From JAUVPB01 sp965223695 (GTDB lineage: Bacteria > Actinomycetota > Thermoleophilia > Gaiellales > Gaiellaceae), in NCBI GenBank assembly GCA_965223695.1, contig CBDCXJ010000034.1, positions 62,001-126,000 of the forward strand: a stretch of DNA of 64,000 nt. The letters are read 5' to 3'. This document shows positions 55,095 through 63,628 of this stretch, piece after piece (within the stretch, counting starts at the first letter, position 1; every line of letters starts with the position of its first letter). The translations under genes and the position numbers were made by a program. The notes under the pieces were generated by a model that did not search any database, was not told the origin of the DNA, and saw nothing but the letters and a program-made list of their open reading frames with translations.

Positions 55095-55405
55095 GCAGCG
55101 ACTACGACGCGCTGCTCGAGCTCGCAGAGCGCGAGCGTGAGCTGATCGAGGCCGGCCAGTGGGAGGACGTCGTCACGCTCGGCGTCACGCGGGCGCAGCT
55201 TGTTGCGCAGCTGCCGACGCAGGCTCCGGCGTCGGCGCTGGGTCTGCTCGAGCAGACCGCGAGCATCGTCGAATCGAACGTCGCCGCGATCGCGACCGCG
55301 AGCGCAACTGCCCGCCAGGAGCTGGCTCACATCCAGCGCGGGCGGACTGCGCTGGCGTCATATGGCGCGGTGCGCTCGTCGCACCGAATCGACGCGCGCT
55401 GCTAG
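55091..55405 (+). CDS. fliT: FliT-like flagellar chaperone
   Basis: 104 residues from GTG 55091, which overlaps the fliS stop. SDYDALLELAERERELIEAGQWEDVVTLGVTRAQLVAQLPTQAP and SIVESNVAAIATASATARQELAHIQRGRTALASYG form the helical hairpin typical of FliT/FlgN-type proteins; the ending RGRTALASYG fits FliT-like proteins in Gram-positives. FliT escorts FliD. The family match is weak in sequence but good in position and length. Confidence 0.65.
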   Translation: MSSDYDALLELAERERELIEAGQWEDVVTLGVTRAQLVAQLPTQAPASALGLLEQTASIVESNVAAIATASATARQELAHIQRGRTALASYGAVRSSHRIDARC

Positions 55406-55416
55406 AGGCCAGCGAC

Positions 55417-55443
55417 TCAATTCACCACCCGGGGTGACGATTA
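55417..55443 (+). promoter_or_regulatory. Sigma-28-type promoter of the flgB basal-body operon
   Basis: TCAATTCA (55417-55424), 11 bases, GACGATTA (55436-55443), followed by CCCGG. It starts 12 bases after the fliT-like stop. The flgB start used here (55518) lies 74 bases downstream. Confidence 0.7.
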
Positions 55444-55517
55444 CCCGGCTGCCGCAAGGGACTGCGGAAGGCACCACTCCCAGGGACGGGACTCTCCCCG
55501 AACGGACAGTCACTCCC

Positions 55518-55880
55518 TTGGCACTCTTCGACGTCACACAGGTAGCACTCGAGCGGGCAATGTCGGGCGCGTCGCTTCGGCATCAGGCGCTGTCGAACAA
55601 CCTCGCGAACATCAACACGCCGGGGTTCAAGCGCTACGACCTTGACTTCAAGGGCGTTCTCGCCAATGCGCTCGAGCGCGATCCGTCCGGGGTCTCGCTC
55701 GACCGGATGCAGTTCAAGTTCGAGCGCGAGACCAACACCTCGGTAAGGGCCGACGGCTCCAACGTCGACGTCGAGCGTGAGGTCTCTGCGCTCGCCGAGA
55801 ACTCGCTCGAGTACCAGGCTCTCGTGTCGGTATCGCGAGCCCGGCTCCAGATGCTCAGACAGGTGATCGCGGGTCGTTAG
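55518..55880 (+). CDS. flgB: Flagellar basal-body rod protein FlgB
   Basis: 120 residues from TTG 55518, the first in-frame start behind the promoter that leaves a normal FlgB length; the frame is open further upstream without family similarity. VALERAMSGASLRHQALSNNLANINTPGFKRYDLDFKGVLANAL is the FlgB motif, and NVDVEREVSALAENSLEYQALVSVSRARLQMLRQVIAG the C-terminus. FlgB forms the base of the rod. flgC starts two bases after the stop. Confidence 0.92.
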   Translation: MALFDVTQVALERAMSGASLRHQALSNNLANINTPGFKRYDLDFKGVLANALERDPSGVSLDRMQFKFERETNTSVRADGSNVDVEREVSALAENSLEYQALVSVSRARLQMLRQVIAGR

Positions 55881-55882
55881 CT

Positions 55883-56338
55883 ATGGGTATGTTCGACGCA
55901 CTCAGGATCTCTTCCACCGGCATGATGGCCGAGCGGCTGCGCATGGACGTCGTCGCCGAGAACCTCGCCAATGCGAACACCACGCGCGCCGCGAACGGCG
56001 GCACCTACCAGCGCAAGGACGTCGTGCTGCGCGAGGCCGAGGGCCGGAGCTTCGCCGACGTGCTCGGAGCGCAGAGCGGCGGCACGACCGGCGCATCGCG
56101 CGGCGCAATGACCGGCGTCGAAGTCGCCGAGATCCGCGCCGACAGCTCTCCCCCACGCCAGGTCTACGACCCCGGGCACCCCGACGCTGATGCAACGGGA
56201 TTCGTCTCGATGCCCAACGTCAACTCCGTCACCGAGATGGTCGACCTGATCACCGCGAGCCGCGGTTACGAAGCCAACGCGCAGGCGATGAACGCGGCCA
56301 AGCAGATGTTCACGCGAACCCTCCAGATCCTGCGCTGA
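55883..56338 (+). CDS. flgC: Flagellar basal-body rod protein FlgC
   Basis: 151 residues. MFDALRISSTGMMAERLRMDVVAENLANANTTRAANGGTYQRKDVVL is the FlgC N-terminus, and YDPGHPDADATGFVSMPNVNSVTEMVDLITASRGYEANAQAMNAAKQMFTRTLQIL the C-terminus with the family's YDP.HPDA..GYV.MPNVN motif. Part of the rod together with FlgB and FlgF. It overlaps fliE by one base (TGATG). Confidence 0.95.
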   Translation: MGMFDALRISSTGMMAERLRMDVVAENLANANTTRAANGGTYQRKDVVLREAEGRSFADVLGAQSGGTTGASRGAMTGVEVAEIRADSSPPRQVYDPGHPDADATGFVSMPNVNSVTEMVDLITASRGYEANAQAMNAAKQMFTRTLQILR

Positions 56339-56649
56339 TGCCCGTCGACCCGATCATCGGAGTCGCCGGCGTCGGCGCATCGAGCGAGGTCGGCTCGGGG
56401 CAGACCTCCGGCCCCCAGGGCGCGGGTGGCGAAGGCTTCGGAGGCATGCTCGCCAAGCAGCTCGGGAACCTCGAGGCGCTGCAGCAGGACGCGAACGAGC
56501 AGGTGCTCGCGCTGGCGACGGGCCAGGCCGACGATGTCTCGAGCGTCGTCATGGCCGTCGAGCGGGCTTCACTGTCAATGCAGCTCGCGTCGCAGATCCG
56601 CAACAAGGGCGTCGAGGCCTACCAGGAAATCTGGCGGCTCCAGGTCTAG
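56338..56649 (+). CDS. fliE: Flagellar MS-ring/rod junction protein FliE
   Basis: 103 residues. After a Gly/Ser-rich start, GGEGFGGMLAKQLGNLEALQQDANEQVLALATGQADDVSSVVMAVERASLSMQLASQIRNKGVEAYQEIWRLQV is the FliE core ending with the usual YQEIMRMQV-like tail. It links the MS ring to the rod. fliF starts 12 bases later. Confidence 0.93.
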   Translation: MPVDPIIGVAGVGASSEVGSGQTSGPQGAGGEGFGGMLAKQLGNLEALQQDANEQVLALATGQADDVSSVVMAVERASLSMQLASQIRNKGVEAYQEIWRLQV

Positions 56650-56661
56650 AGCCCGCGCGAA

Positions 56662-58209
56662 GTGCCTAACTTTCGCCAGATCTGGACGGCTCTCGAGCCC
56701 CGTGGCCAGCTCACGCTGATCGTCGGCGCGCTGATCACCCTCGTCACGCTCTTCTTCCTCTTGCAGTATGCGTCGAAGCCGAGTTTCGCGACGATCGCGA
56801 CCGGCCTCGAGCCGGCCGAGACGAGCGACGTCCAGGACGCGCTCTCGGCAGCGGGCATCACCTTCCGCGTGACGGACGGTGGCACCGCCGTCGAGGTCGA
56901 GAAGGGCCAGGAGAACACCGCACGTGTTGCTCTCGCTGCCGAAGGGCTGCCCAAGGCGCATGTGGGCTTCGAGCTCTTCGACGAGAAGAAGCTCGGTGCC
57001 TCTGACTTCGAGCAGCGCGTCGACTACCAGCGAGCGCTCGAAGGTGAGATCGCGAGGACGATCGAGGACATCGACGGCGTACGAGCTGCGCAGGTCCAGC
57101 TCGTGCTCCCCGACGACTCGCTCTTCATCGACGAGGCCTCGCCGGCGACCGCCGCCGTGCTACTCAACGCCGACCCGTCCATCGACTCGGCAGCGATTGC
57201 TGGCATCTCGCAGCTGGTCGCGTCGAGTGTCGAGTCGCTGAACGCGAAGAACGTCACGATCACCGACGGCGGCGGACGTCTGCTCTGGCCGACGCCGGAC
57301 GCGCTCACCGGTGGCACAAGCGCGACCTCGAAGCTCGAGGCCGAGCAGCGCTACTCGGCCCAGCTCGCCGCTCAGATCACCTCGATGCTGACCTCGACGC
57401 TCGGGCCGAACAAGGCGCAGGTCCGCGTCAACGCCGATCTCGACCTGAACCGGCGCAAGGTCGAGAAGGTGACCTACGCCAAGAAGGGCACGGCGCTCAG
57501 CACCGAGAAGGAGACCGAGACGCTCTCGAGCCAGGGTGGCGAGGCAGCGACAACCCCCTCCGGCTCTGGTGCGAACGTGCCACCGACGCTGGCGGAGAAC
57601 GCCGGAGCCACGGACGGCGGCACCCCCTCGAGCTCCGACTACTCGCGCGAGACGACCAAGACGACGCGCGGCGTCAACAAGACGATCGAGGAAACGACCC
57701 AAGTGCCGGGTACGGTGACGGGGCTGGACGTTGCCCTGCTGATCGATTCGTCGGTGCCGGACGAGCAGGTGACCGAGATCGAGTCCGCCGTCTCCGGGCT
57801 CGCCGGCATTCAGACCGACCGAGGTGACACGTTTACTGTCGCCCGGGGCGCCTTCGCCGAGCCCGAGGTCGTCGAGGAGGAGGCGCCCGCCGCCTCGCCG
57901 GTCGCCGCCCTCGGCGACCCCATCGACCTCGTCAAGTGGGTCGGTCTCGGGTTCGGAACACTGATCTTCCTCTTCATGGTCAGGCGCAGCATGAAGCGGC
58001 GCGTGAGCGAGGCCGTCACCGCGGAGCCCACGTGGCTGCGCGAGATCCAGGCCTCGGTTCCGCTTGCCGAGCTCACGGCCGGTTCCGCACAGCGGGACAT
58101 GGATCCGTCGCAGGTACGCCGGGCCGAGCTCAGCGCGCAGGTGGAGGAGATCGCCTCAAACCAGCCTGAGCAGATCGCCCAGCAGGTTGGCTCATGGATG
58201 AACGAGTAG
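56662..58209 (+). CDS. fliF: Flagellar MS-ring protein FliF
   Basis: 515 residues from GTG 56662. The first membrane helix (LIVGALITLVTLFFLLQY) is followed by the YscJ/FliF ring-building motifs (GFELFDEKKLGASDFEQRVDYQRALEGEIARTIEDIDGVRAAQVQLVLPDDSLF), a second ring domain, the beta-collar (KSRE-type VEKVTYAKKGTALSTEKETETLS), and the second helix (WVGLGFGTLIFLFMVRRSM). The C-terminal tail (EIASNQPEQIAQQVGSWMNE) binds FliG. The end overlaps fliG by 16 bases. Confidence 0.95.
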   Translation: MPNFRQIWTALEPRGQLTLIVGALITLVTLFFLLQYASKPSFATIATGLEPAETSDVQDALSAAGITFRVTDGGTAVEVEKGQENTARVALAAEGLPKAHVGFELFDEKKLGASDFEQRVDYQRALEGEIARTIEDIDGVRAAQVQLVLPDDSLFIDEASPATAAVLLNADPSIDSAAIAGISQLVASSVESLNAKNVTITDGGGRLLWPTPDALTGGTSATSKLEAEQRYSAQLAAQITSMLTSTLGPNKAQVRVNADLDLNRRKVEKVTYAKKGTALSTEKETETLSSQGGEAATTPSGSGANVPPTLAENAGATDGGTPSSSDYSRETTKTTRGVNKTIEETTQVPGTVTGLDVALLIDSSVPDEQVTEIESAVSGLAGIQTDRGDTFTVARGAFAEPEVVEEEAPAASPVAALGDPIDLVKWVGLGFGTLIFLFMVRRSMKRRVSEAVTAEPTWLREIQASVPLAELTAGSAQRDMDPSQVRRAELSAQVEEIASNQPEQIAQQVGSWMNE

Positions 58210-59207
58210 AGCTCAACGGCCGCCAGAAGGCCGCGGTGCTCTGCGTCACGCTCGGGCCGGAGAACGCCGCTGAAGTCTTCAAGCACCTCTCAGAGGACGT
58301 GATCGAGCAGCTGACCGTCGAGATGGCCCGTACGCACGATGTCGAGGTGAAGAGCACCGACGTCGTGCTCGAGGAGATCGTCGAGGCCGCCCTGGCACGC
58401 GGCTACCTCGCCGAGGGCGGTCGGGGCTACGCACGCGACGTCCTCGAGCGCGCGGTCGGCTCGGATCGCGCCGACGAGATCCTCTCGAAGCTCGCCGGCG
58501 CCATCGAGGCGACCCCCTTCGACTTCCTGCGCCGCACGCCGCCCGACCAGATCTGGGAGTTCCTGCGCCACGAGCATCCGCAGACGATCGCCGTCATTCT
58601 CGCCAACCTGCCCCGCACCGAGCTCGCCGCGAAGGTCTTGCAGGAGATGCCGGCCGAGGAGCAGGCCGACGCGGCGGCGCGCATCGCTCTGATGGGTCAG
58701 ACCTCGCCAGAGGTCGTGAAGGAAGTCGCCCGCGTTATGCGCAAGAAGCTCGACTCGATCGTGCAGCACGAGTACGCCGTCGCCGGTGGCGTGAAGTCGC
58801 TGGCCGAGATCCTCAACTCGGCGGACCGCACGACCGAGCGCAACATTCTCTCCCACCTGAACGAGGAGAACCAGGAGCTCGCCGACGAGGTCCGCGCCCT
58901 GCTCTTCGTGTTCGAGGACATCCTCAAGCTCGATGACCGCTCGATCCAGTTGATCCTGAAGGAGGTCGAGACCAAAGACCTCGCGCTCGCACTCCGAGGC
59001 GCCAGCGAGGAGGTCGTCGAGAAGATCACCGGCAACCTCTCGGAGCGCGGCGGCGAGATGCTCAAGGAGGAGATGGAGTACATGCCGCCACAGAAGCGGA
59101 CAGACGTCGAGGCAGCGCAGTCGAAGGTCGTCGCGGTCGTCCGCAAGCTCGAGGACGGTGGTGAGATCGACATCGGCCGCGGCGGCGACGACGACCTGTT
59201 GATGTGA
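58194..59207 (+). CDS. fliG: Flagellar motor switch protein FliG
   Basis: 337 residues from ATG 58194, inside the end of fliF. ELNGRQKAAVLCVTLGPENAAEVFKHLSEDVIEQLTVEMA is the N-domain that sits on FliF. EHPQTIAVILANLPRTELAAKVLQEMPAEEQADAAARIALMGQTSPEVVKEV holds the EHPQ motif of the middle domain. The C-domain FVFEDILKLDDRSIQLILKEVETKDLALALRGASEEVVEKITGNLSERGGEMLKEEM contains the charged torque helix. It is the rotor part that meets the stator. TGATG overlap with fliH. Confidence 0.96.
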   Translation: MDERVELNGRQKAAVLCVTLGPENAAEVFKHLSEDVIEQLTVEMARTHDVEVKSTDVVLEEIVEAALARGYLAEGGRGYARDVLERAVGSDRADEILSKLAGAIEATPFDFLRRTPPDQIWEFLRHEHPQTIAVILANLPRTELAAKVLQEMPAEEQADAAARIALMGQTSPEVVKEVARVMRKKLDSIVQHEYAVAGGVKSLAEILNSADRTTERNILSHLNEENQELADEVRALLFVFEDILKLDDRSIQLILKEVETKDLALALRGASEEVVEKITGNLSERGGEMLKEEMEYMPPQKRTDVEAAQSKVVAVVRKLEDGGEIDIGRGGDDDLLM

Positions 59208-59782
59208 TGGAGGCCTTCGCCTATGAGCCGCTCGACGCCCGCGAGGTCGTGCACCACCGCGCCGCCGATGACGCCCCGACGCGGGGATATGACGATGGCT
59301 ACAGAGCGGGCATGACCGAGGCACAGGCGCAGCTCGGGCCCGCGACACAGGCCCTGGCGAGCGCTCTTGAGGCAATGACCGAGGCTGCCGCAGATATCGC
59401 CGACGCGACCGAGCGGCGGGCAGTAGAGCTCGCGGTTCTGATTGCCGAGAAGATCGTGGCGACGTCACTCGAGGCGAGGCCTGAGCTCGTGCTCGAGGCC
59501 GTCGGCGGCGCGCTCAGACGAGTCTCGACAGCACACCACGTCACGCTCGAGGTCTGCCCGGACGACCTCGAGCTCGTACGTGGCTCGATCGATCAGTTCG
59601 CCGACCGCCTGACCGGGCTCGAGCGGCTCGAGGTCGTCGGCGAGCGCCGCATCGCACGCGGCGGCTGCGTCCTTCGAACGAGCGAGGGCGAGATCGATGG
59701 CCAGATCGGCGAACAGCTCGCGCGCGCTGCCGAAGTGCTGCTCGACGACCTCAGCATGCATCGCGCCGAGGATGATGCCTGA
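59207..59782 (+). CDS. fliH: Flagellar assembly protein FliH
   Basis: 191 residues from ATG 59207. An N-terminal GYDDGYRAGMTEAQAQLGPATQALASALEAMTEAAADIADATERRAVELAVLIAEKIVATSLEARPELVLEAVGGAL coiled-coil stretch is followed by the V-ATPase-E-like C-domain (HVTLEVCPDDLELVRGSIDQFADRLTGLERLEVVGERRIARGGCVLRTSEGEIDGQIGEQLARAAEVLLD). FliH holds the ATPase FliI at the export gate. The stop lies inside the start of fliI. Confidence 0.93.
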   Translation: MEAFAYEPLDAREVVHHRAADDAPTRGYDDGYRAGMTEAQAQLGPATQALASALEAMTEAAADIADATERRAVELAVLIAEKIVATSLEARPELVLEAVGGALRRVSTAHHVTLEVCPDDLELVRGSIDQFADRLTGLERLEVVGERRIARGGCVLRTSEGEIDGQIGEQLARAAEVLLDDLSMHRAEDDA

Positions 59783-61226
59783 GCAGCTTCTGTCGGGCTC
59801 GTTCGCGGCCATCGAGGGCGTCGATCTCCATCGCTACCGCGGCTGCGTCTCGAACCTGATCGGGCTCGTCATCGAAGCGACCGGCATGAAAGCCGAGGTC
59901 GGTGAGCTCTGCCAGATCTCGGCCGGACGGACACGGGCCCCCGTTCCCGCTGAGGTCGTTGGCTTCCGCGACGGACGCACCCTGCTGATGCCGCTCGGGA
60001 ACATGGACGGCATCGGGCCCGGACACGCCGTCACGGGTACGGGCAAGCCCCTGTCGATCACGACCGGCGACTCGCTGCTGGGGCGTGTTCTGGACGGACT
60101 CGGCCGACCAATCGACGGCGGCCCGGAGCTCGCGCGCACCTCGTTCAGGCGAACGGTCTCATCGGCCCCGGATCCGATGACGCGCTCGCGCATCGAAGAG
60201 CGACTCTCGCTCGGCGTGCGCACGCTCGACACGCTCGTACCTTGCGGGCGGGGCCAGCGGCTCGGCATCTTCGCGGGCTCGGGCGTCGGCAAGTCGTCGC
60301 TGCTCGGCATGATCGCCCGCTCGACCACCGCCGACGTCAACGTGATCTGTCTTGTCGGCGAGCGCGGCCGCGAGGTGCGCGAGTTCGTCGAGCGAGACCT
60401 CGGCACCGCTCTCGAGCGCTCGGTCGTCGTCGTATCGACGTCGGATGAGCCGGCCCTGGTACGCATCCGTGCCGCCTTCGTCGCGACGACGATCGCAGAG
60501 CACTTCCGCGACCAGGGCCGCGACGTACTGCTGATGATGGACTCGCTCACACGCTTCGCCACCGCGCAGCGCGAGATCGGCCTGGCGATCGGCGAGCCGC
60601 CGGCGACGCGGGGGTACACGCCGAGCGTCTTCGCCCTACTGCCGCGGTTGCTCGAGCGCGCCGGCACCAGCGAGCACGGCTCGATCACTGGCCTGTACAC
60701 GGTCCTCGTAGAGGGCGACGACATGAACGAGCCCGTGGCGGACACGGCTCGCTCGATCCTTGACGGCCACTGCGTGTTGACCCGGGAGCTCGCCCACCGC
60801 AACCACTATCCGGCGATCGACGTCCTCCAGTCGGTGTCGCGTTTGGCGCCATCGATCACCGCGAGCGAGGTTCAGGCGGCCGGCGCCAGCTTGCGCGAGA
60901 CGCTGGCTCGCTACCGCGAGAAGGAGGATCTGATCACGATCGGCGCCTATGCACGCGGCAGCGACCCGCAGGTCGATTACGCGATCAGAAAGGTCCCGGC
61001 CATCGACGCCTTCCTGCGCCAGGACGTCAGCGAATCGATGCCGGCGAGTGACGCCGACGGCCTGCTGCTCGAGCTCATGTCAACCCCGGTCGAGCCGTTC
61101 GTCGACCCGGCCCTCCCGCCGCCAACTGCCGGCGAGCTGCTCCCCGCGGTCCCGGTACGCGCCGCTATTCCCACCGACCTTGGCGTCATCGATGCGAGAG
61201 CCGTGCCGCTCGATACGACGGGGTAG
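59775..61226 (+). CDS. fliI: Flagellum-specific export ATPase FliI
   Basis: 483 residues from ATG 59775 (an adjoining ATG at 59772 adds one Met). The frame overlaps fliH by 8 bases. LGRVLDGLGRPIDG, RGQRLGIFAGSGVGKSSLLGMIAR (Walker A), CLVGERGREVREFVE (catalytic Glu), DVLLMMDSLTRFATAQREIGLAIGEPPATRGYTPSVFALLPRLLERAG (Walker B and the RGYTPSV motif) are all present. The C-terminal approximately 60 residues (PVEPFVDPALPPPTAGELLPAVPV...) are an extra Pro-rich tail. It powers the export of flagellar subunits. No fliJ is seen after it. Confidence 0.96.
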   Translation: MPEQLLSGSFAAIEGVDLHRYRGCVSNLIGLVIEATGMKAEVGELCQISAGRTRAPVPAEVVGFRDGRTLLMPLGNMDGIGPGHAVTGTGKPLSITTGDSLLGRVLDGLGRPIDGGPELARTSFRRTVSSAPDPMTRSRIEERLSLGVRTLDTLVPCGRGQRLGIFAGSGVGKSSLLGMIARSTTADVNVICLVGERGREVREFVERDLGTALERSVVVVSTSDEPALVRIRAAFVATTIAEHFRDQGRDVLLMMDSLTRFATAQREIGLAIGEPPATRGYTPSVFALLPRLLERAGTSEHGSITGLYTVLVEGDDMNEPVADTARSILDGHCVLTRELAHRNHYPAIDVLQSVSRLAPSITASEVQAAGASLRETLARYREKEDLITIGAYARGSDPQVDYAIRKVPAIDAFLRQDVSESMPASDADGLLLELMSTPVEPFVDPALPPPTAGELLPAVPVRAAIPTDLGVIDARAVPLDTTG

Positions 61227-61574
61227 CAGCGTCGAACTGTCTAGGGCGAAGAACCAGCTTCTGCAGATGGTGGGTGGGGACATCCCGGCACCGCCAAAGT
61301 ACGGCGGCACCGAGCTATCCCCACCCACTCATACCGCCCCTGCCCCTTCGCCTAAACCGCCCGGTCGCCGCTCGCGCAGCGTTCCCACAAAAAAGCTCCC
61401 GAACGGGACGGCCTTTTGAACAAGGGGGGAATGGTGCGAGCCGCACGCCGGGCCGTGAGTGCTCCGGATGGTCGTGCGGCGTGCCCGCTCGCTCGAGTGA
61501 CGGGCGTGCCGGCCCTGCCTATTACGTCTCGTAGGAGCGTGGGCGGTATTGGTCGAGGAACCTTTTGGTGACGC
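61227..61574. other. Gene-free stretch between fliI and fliK, where fliJ is usually found
   Basis: Nearly 350 bases without a credible gene. A frame ending at 61419 (AKNQLLQMVGGDIPAPPKYGG...) is short, low-complexity and rich in codons unusual here. A long hairpin lies at 61271-61327, and smaller inverted repeats follow. There is no coiled-coil FliJ-like product. Confidence 0.6.
61271..61327 (+). terminator. Long stem-loop after fliI
   Basis: TGGGTGGGGA (61271-61280) pairs perfectly with TCCCCACCCA (61318-61327), and CCGCC (61291-61295) with GGCGG (61303-61307) forms an inner stem. There is no T-run, so it may be an attenuator, processing or mRNA-stability element rather than a simple terminator. 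Confidence 0.5.
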
Positions 61575-63203
61575 TTGCGTCGCCGAAAGGATTTCCCCGG
61601 GCAGCCCCCAGCTGGCATCGGTCGTAGGAAAGACGAGGCACGCAGACGCTCCGAGGCTAGCGCCCGTTGGCGCGTACGTACTTCGTTACGCCAGGACGTT
61701 GAGCGTCGACGCCGGTGTCGGCATTCCGGCGGCCCGGTACACGTCGACCGGGCTGACCCTGCGGCTGACGGAAGGACCGGCCGCGGACTGAACGTCGGCA
61801 GCGGCCCGGGCGCGGGCGTTGCGATCGCGGCCCGTCCAGCGGAAGGCGCACAGAGCGGAAGCGAGGCTTCCGCAGCGGTCGGAGCGAAGGCTCCCCCTTC
61901 GGAGGAGACCAACGGCGACCTCGCCGCCGAGCGCGCCGGTGCGCCGACCACGCCGCAAATCGTCCCGGTCGCAGGGTCCGAGAGCCCGGCAGCGGCGACC
62001 GAGAGTCCAGCTGCGGGCGCGAGCGATCCGGCCGCGTCGCCAGTCGACTCGAGCGACTCGACGGGCACAGGGCCCGCGGCAGCAACCATCACGCCATCGT
62101 CCACGCCCTCGACGGACGCAGCCAGCACCCTGGTGCCAGACGGCGCCGACCCGATTCCCAGGCCAGCTGCCGGCGACCAGACCGAAACAGCTATCGCGAA
62201 GCCCAGCGTCGGTGACGGACCGACGAACGCTGAGAGCGCCGGCACGATCGCCTCTGCCGCACCCGCGCAGGCAGGCGATGCCGAGCCGACGCAGCCGGCA
62301 ACCCCGACACCGGCTTCCGCTTCGGCCAAAGCCGGCGCGGAGACGGCCGTGGCGGCTGACACCAGCATCGCCTCGGTTCAGCAGGCGTCAGCTGCCGCGG
62401 GAGCGCCCCAGACAGGCGGCGAGCCCGTGCCTCCGGCCACGGCGGCCAGCTCCGCCCCGATCGCCGCCCAGGGCGCAAATACAGACGCAGATGCGCAGAC
62501 CGACCAGGGCGCCGGCGGCAACCGCGATACCGGGGGCCGCGGCGACACCGCCGCCCGAGGCGAGCGCCTCACCCGAACAGAGACGCCGCGGCAAGACGCT
62601 GCCGCGCCACAACCCCAGCTCGCGGCCGGAGGTCGAGAAGCGGCGCCCGAGCGACGCAGTGAGCCAGCCGTGCAGGGGCCGCAGGCCCTCACCCCGGCAA
62701 CGGCGCCCGAGGCCTCGACGCCCGAGGTACGCGCGCCAGAGCTGCCGAGGCCGATGACCGAGATGCCGCGCATGCACGCGCGCCTGCACGACCTCGGCAC
62801 CAAGACCGAGACGGCGATCCGTCTCGCGGTGCGCGACGGCCACGGCTTCGCGCGGATCAGCATGCGACCACCCGAGCTGGGCTCGATCGAGATCCGGCTG
62901 AGCTACCGCGGCGGCGAGATCGTCGCCGAAGTCCGCGCCGAGAACGCGCAGACCCTCGGGGTTCTCTCACAGACGGCGGCCGATCTCCGCCGCCAGCTCG
63001 AGTCGCACGGAATCGTGCTCAGCGACCTCCAGCTTCGCCAGTCAGGCGGCGACGACGCAACCGGCGAAGAGCACGCGGGGCGCTCGAGCAAGGATCGGCC
63101 TGGAAACGGATCCGCACACGAGGCAGACGACGACCTCAACGAGCTCGCGATCGAAGCTGCACGCCGGCACCCCGCCGCCGTCCGCCTCGACGTGCTCGCG
63201 TAG
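61575..63203 (+). CDS. fliK: Flagellar hook-length control protein FliK
   Basis: Well supported from about 61790 on. The long middle (about 300 residues) is Ala/Pro/Thr/Gln-rich low complexity, as in the FliK ruler, and the C-terminus is the Flg_hook domain: ATEIRLAVRDGHGFARISMRPPELGSIEIRLSYRGGEIVAEVRAENAQTLGVLSQTAADLRRQLESHGIVLSDLQLRQS (in the protein the domain begins TKTETAIRLAV). The first 70 codons of this frame are Arg-rich and doubtful. In the neighbouring frame TTG 61699 gives SVDAGVGIPAARYTSTGLTLRLTEGPAAD ending at 61791, which would suit FliK better if one base were wrong near 61785. FliK sets hook length. Confidence 0.8.
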   Translation: MRRRKDFPGQPPAGIGRRKDEARRRSEASARWRVRTSLRQDVERRRRCRHSGGPVHVDRADPAADGRTGRGLNVGSGPGAGVAIAARPAEGAQSGSEASAAVGAKAPPSEETNGDLAAERAGAPTTPQIVPVAGSESPAAATESPAAGASDPAASPVDSSDSTGTGPAAATITPSSTPSTDAASTLVPDGADPIPRPAAGDQTETAIAKPSVGDGPTNAESAGTIASAAPAQAGDAEPTQPATPTPASASAKAGAETAVAADTSIASVQQASAAAGAPQTGGEPVPPATAASSAPIAAQGANTDADAQTDQGAGGNRDTGGRGDTAARGERLTRTETPRQDAAAPQPQLAAGGREAAPERRSEPAVQGPQALTPATAPEASTPEVRAPELPRPMTEMPRMHARLHDLGTKTETAIRLAVRDGHGFARISMRPPELGSIEIRLSYRGGEIVAEVRAENAQTLGVLSQTAADLRRQLESHGIVLSDLQLRQSGGDDATGEEHAGRSSKDRPGNGSAHEADDDLNELAIEAARRHPAAVRLDVLA

Positions 63204-63224
63204 AAACGGACGTAGGAGGCATAC

Positions 63225-63626
63225 ATGGACGCAATCAACGCAATCGGAGGAGCGAGACCGACGAGCTCCTCGTCGACCCTGGCCGAATCATCGCTCGGCA
63301 AGAACGACTTCCTGCAACTGCTTGTGACGCAGCTGCAGCACCAGGACCCGCTGAACCTGATGGACGACAAGGAGTTCATCGGTCAGATGGCCCAGTTCAC
63401 GTCGCTCGAGCAGCTCTCGAACCTCGCCGCCTCGATGGATCAGCTCCGCCAGGCGGACCAGATCTCCCAGGGCATCGGGCTGATCGGCCATGAGCTGACG
63501 TACGAGAGCGCCGATGGCTCCCTCGTGACCGGTACGGCAGCGTCGGTCTCGTTTGCCGACGGCCAGATCCAGATCGAGGTCGGCGACACGACGATCTCGC
63601 CCGGAGCAGTTCGGAGCGTTCGCTAG
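63225..63626 (+). CDS. flgD: Flagellar hook assembly protein FlgD
   Basis: 133 residues behind an AGGAGG site. SSLGKNDFLQLLVTQLQHQDPLNLMDDKEFIGQMAQFTSLEQLSNLAASMDQL is the FlgD hallmark (KxxFLxLLVxQLxxQDPLxPxxxxEFxxQxAxFSxxEQ). The rest (GLIGHELTYESADGSLVTGTAASVSFADGQIQIEVGDTTIS) is the small beta-domain only; the Ig-like part of longer FlgD is absent, as in Gram-positives. It caps the growing hook. Confidence 0.95.
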   Translation: MDAINAIGGARPTSSSSTLAESSLGKNDFLQLLVTQLQHQDPLNLMDDKEFIGQMAQFTSLEQLSNLAASMDQLRQADQISQGIGLIGHELTYESADGSLVTGTAASVSFADGQIQIEVGDTTISPGAVRSVR

Positions 63627-63628
63627 CG

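Noticed and set aside
58290..59468. 392-codon antisense frame across fliG/fliH
   Set aside because: Shadow of fliG; Leu/Arg/Asp-rich with no family signature.
61430..61690. Riboswitch-like stem-loops upstream of fliK
   Set aside because: I compared with c-di-GMP-I, c-di-AMP and cobalamin consensus elements from memory and found no conserved core; only small hairpins remain.
61352..62368. 338-codon minus-strand frame over the start of fliK
   Set aside because: Mirror of the Ala/Pro low-complexity FliK region; its start runs into the gap and no domain is visible.
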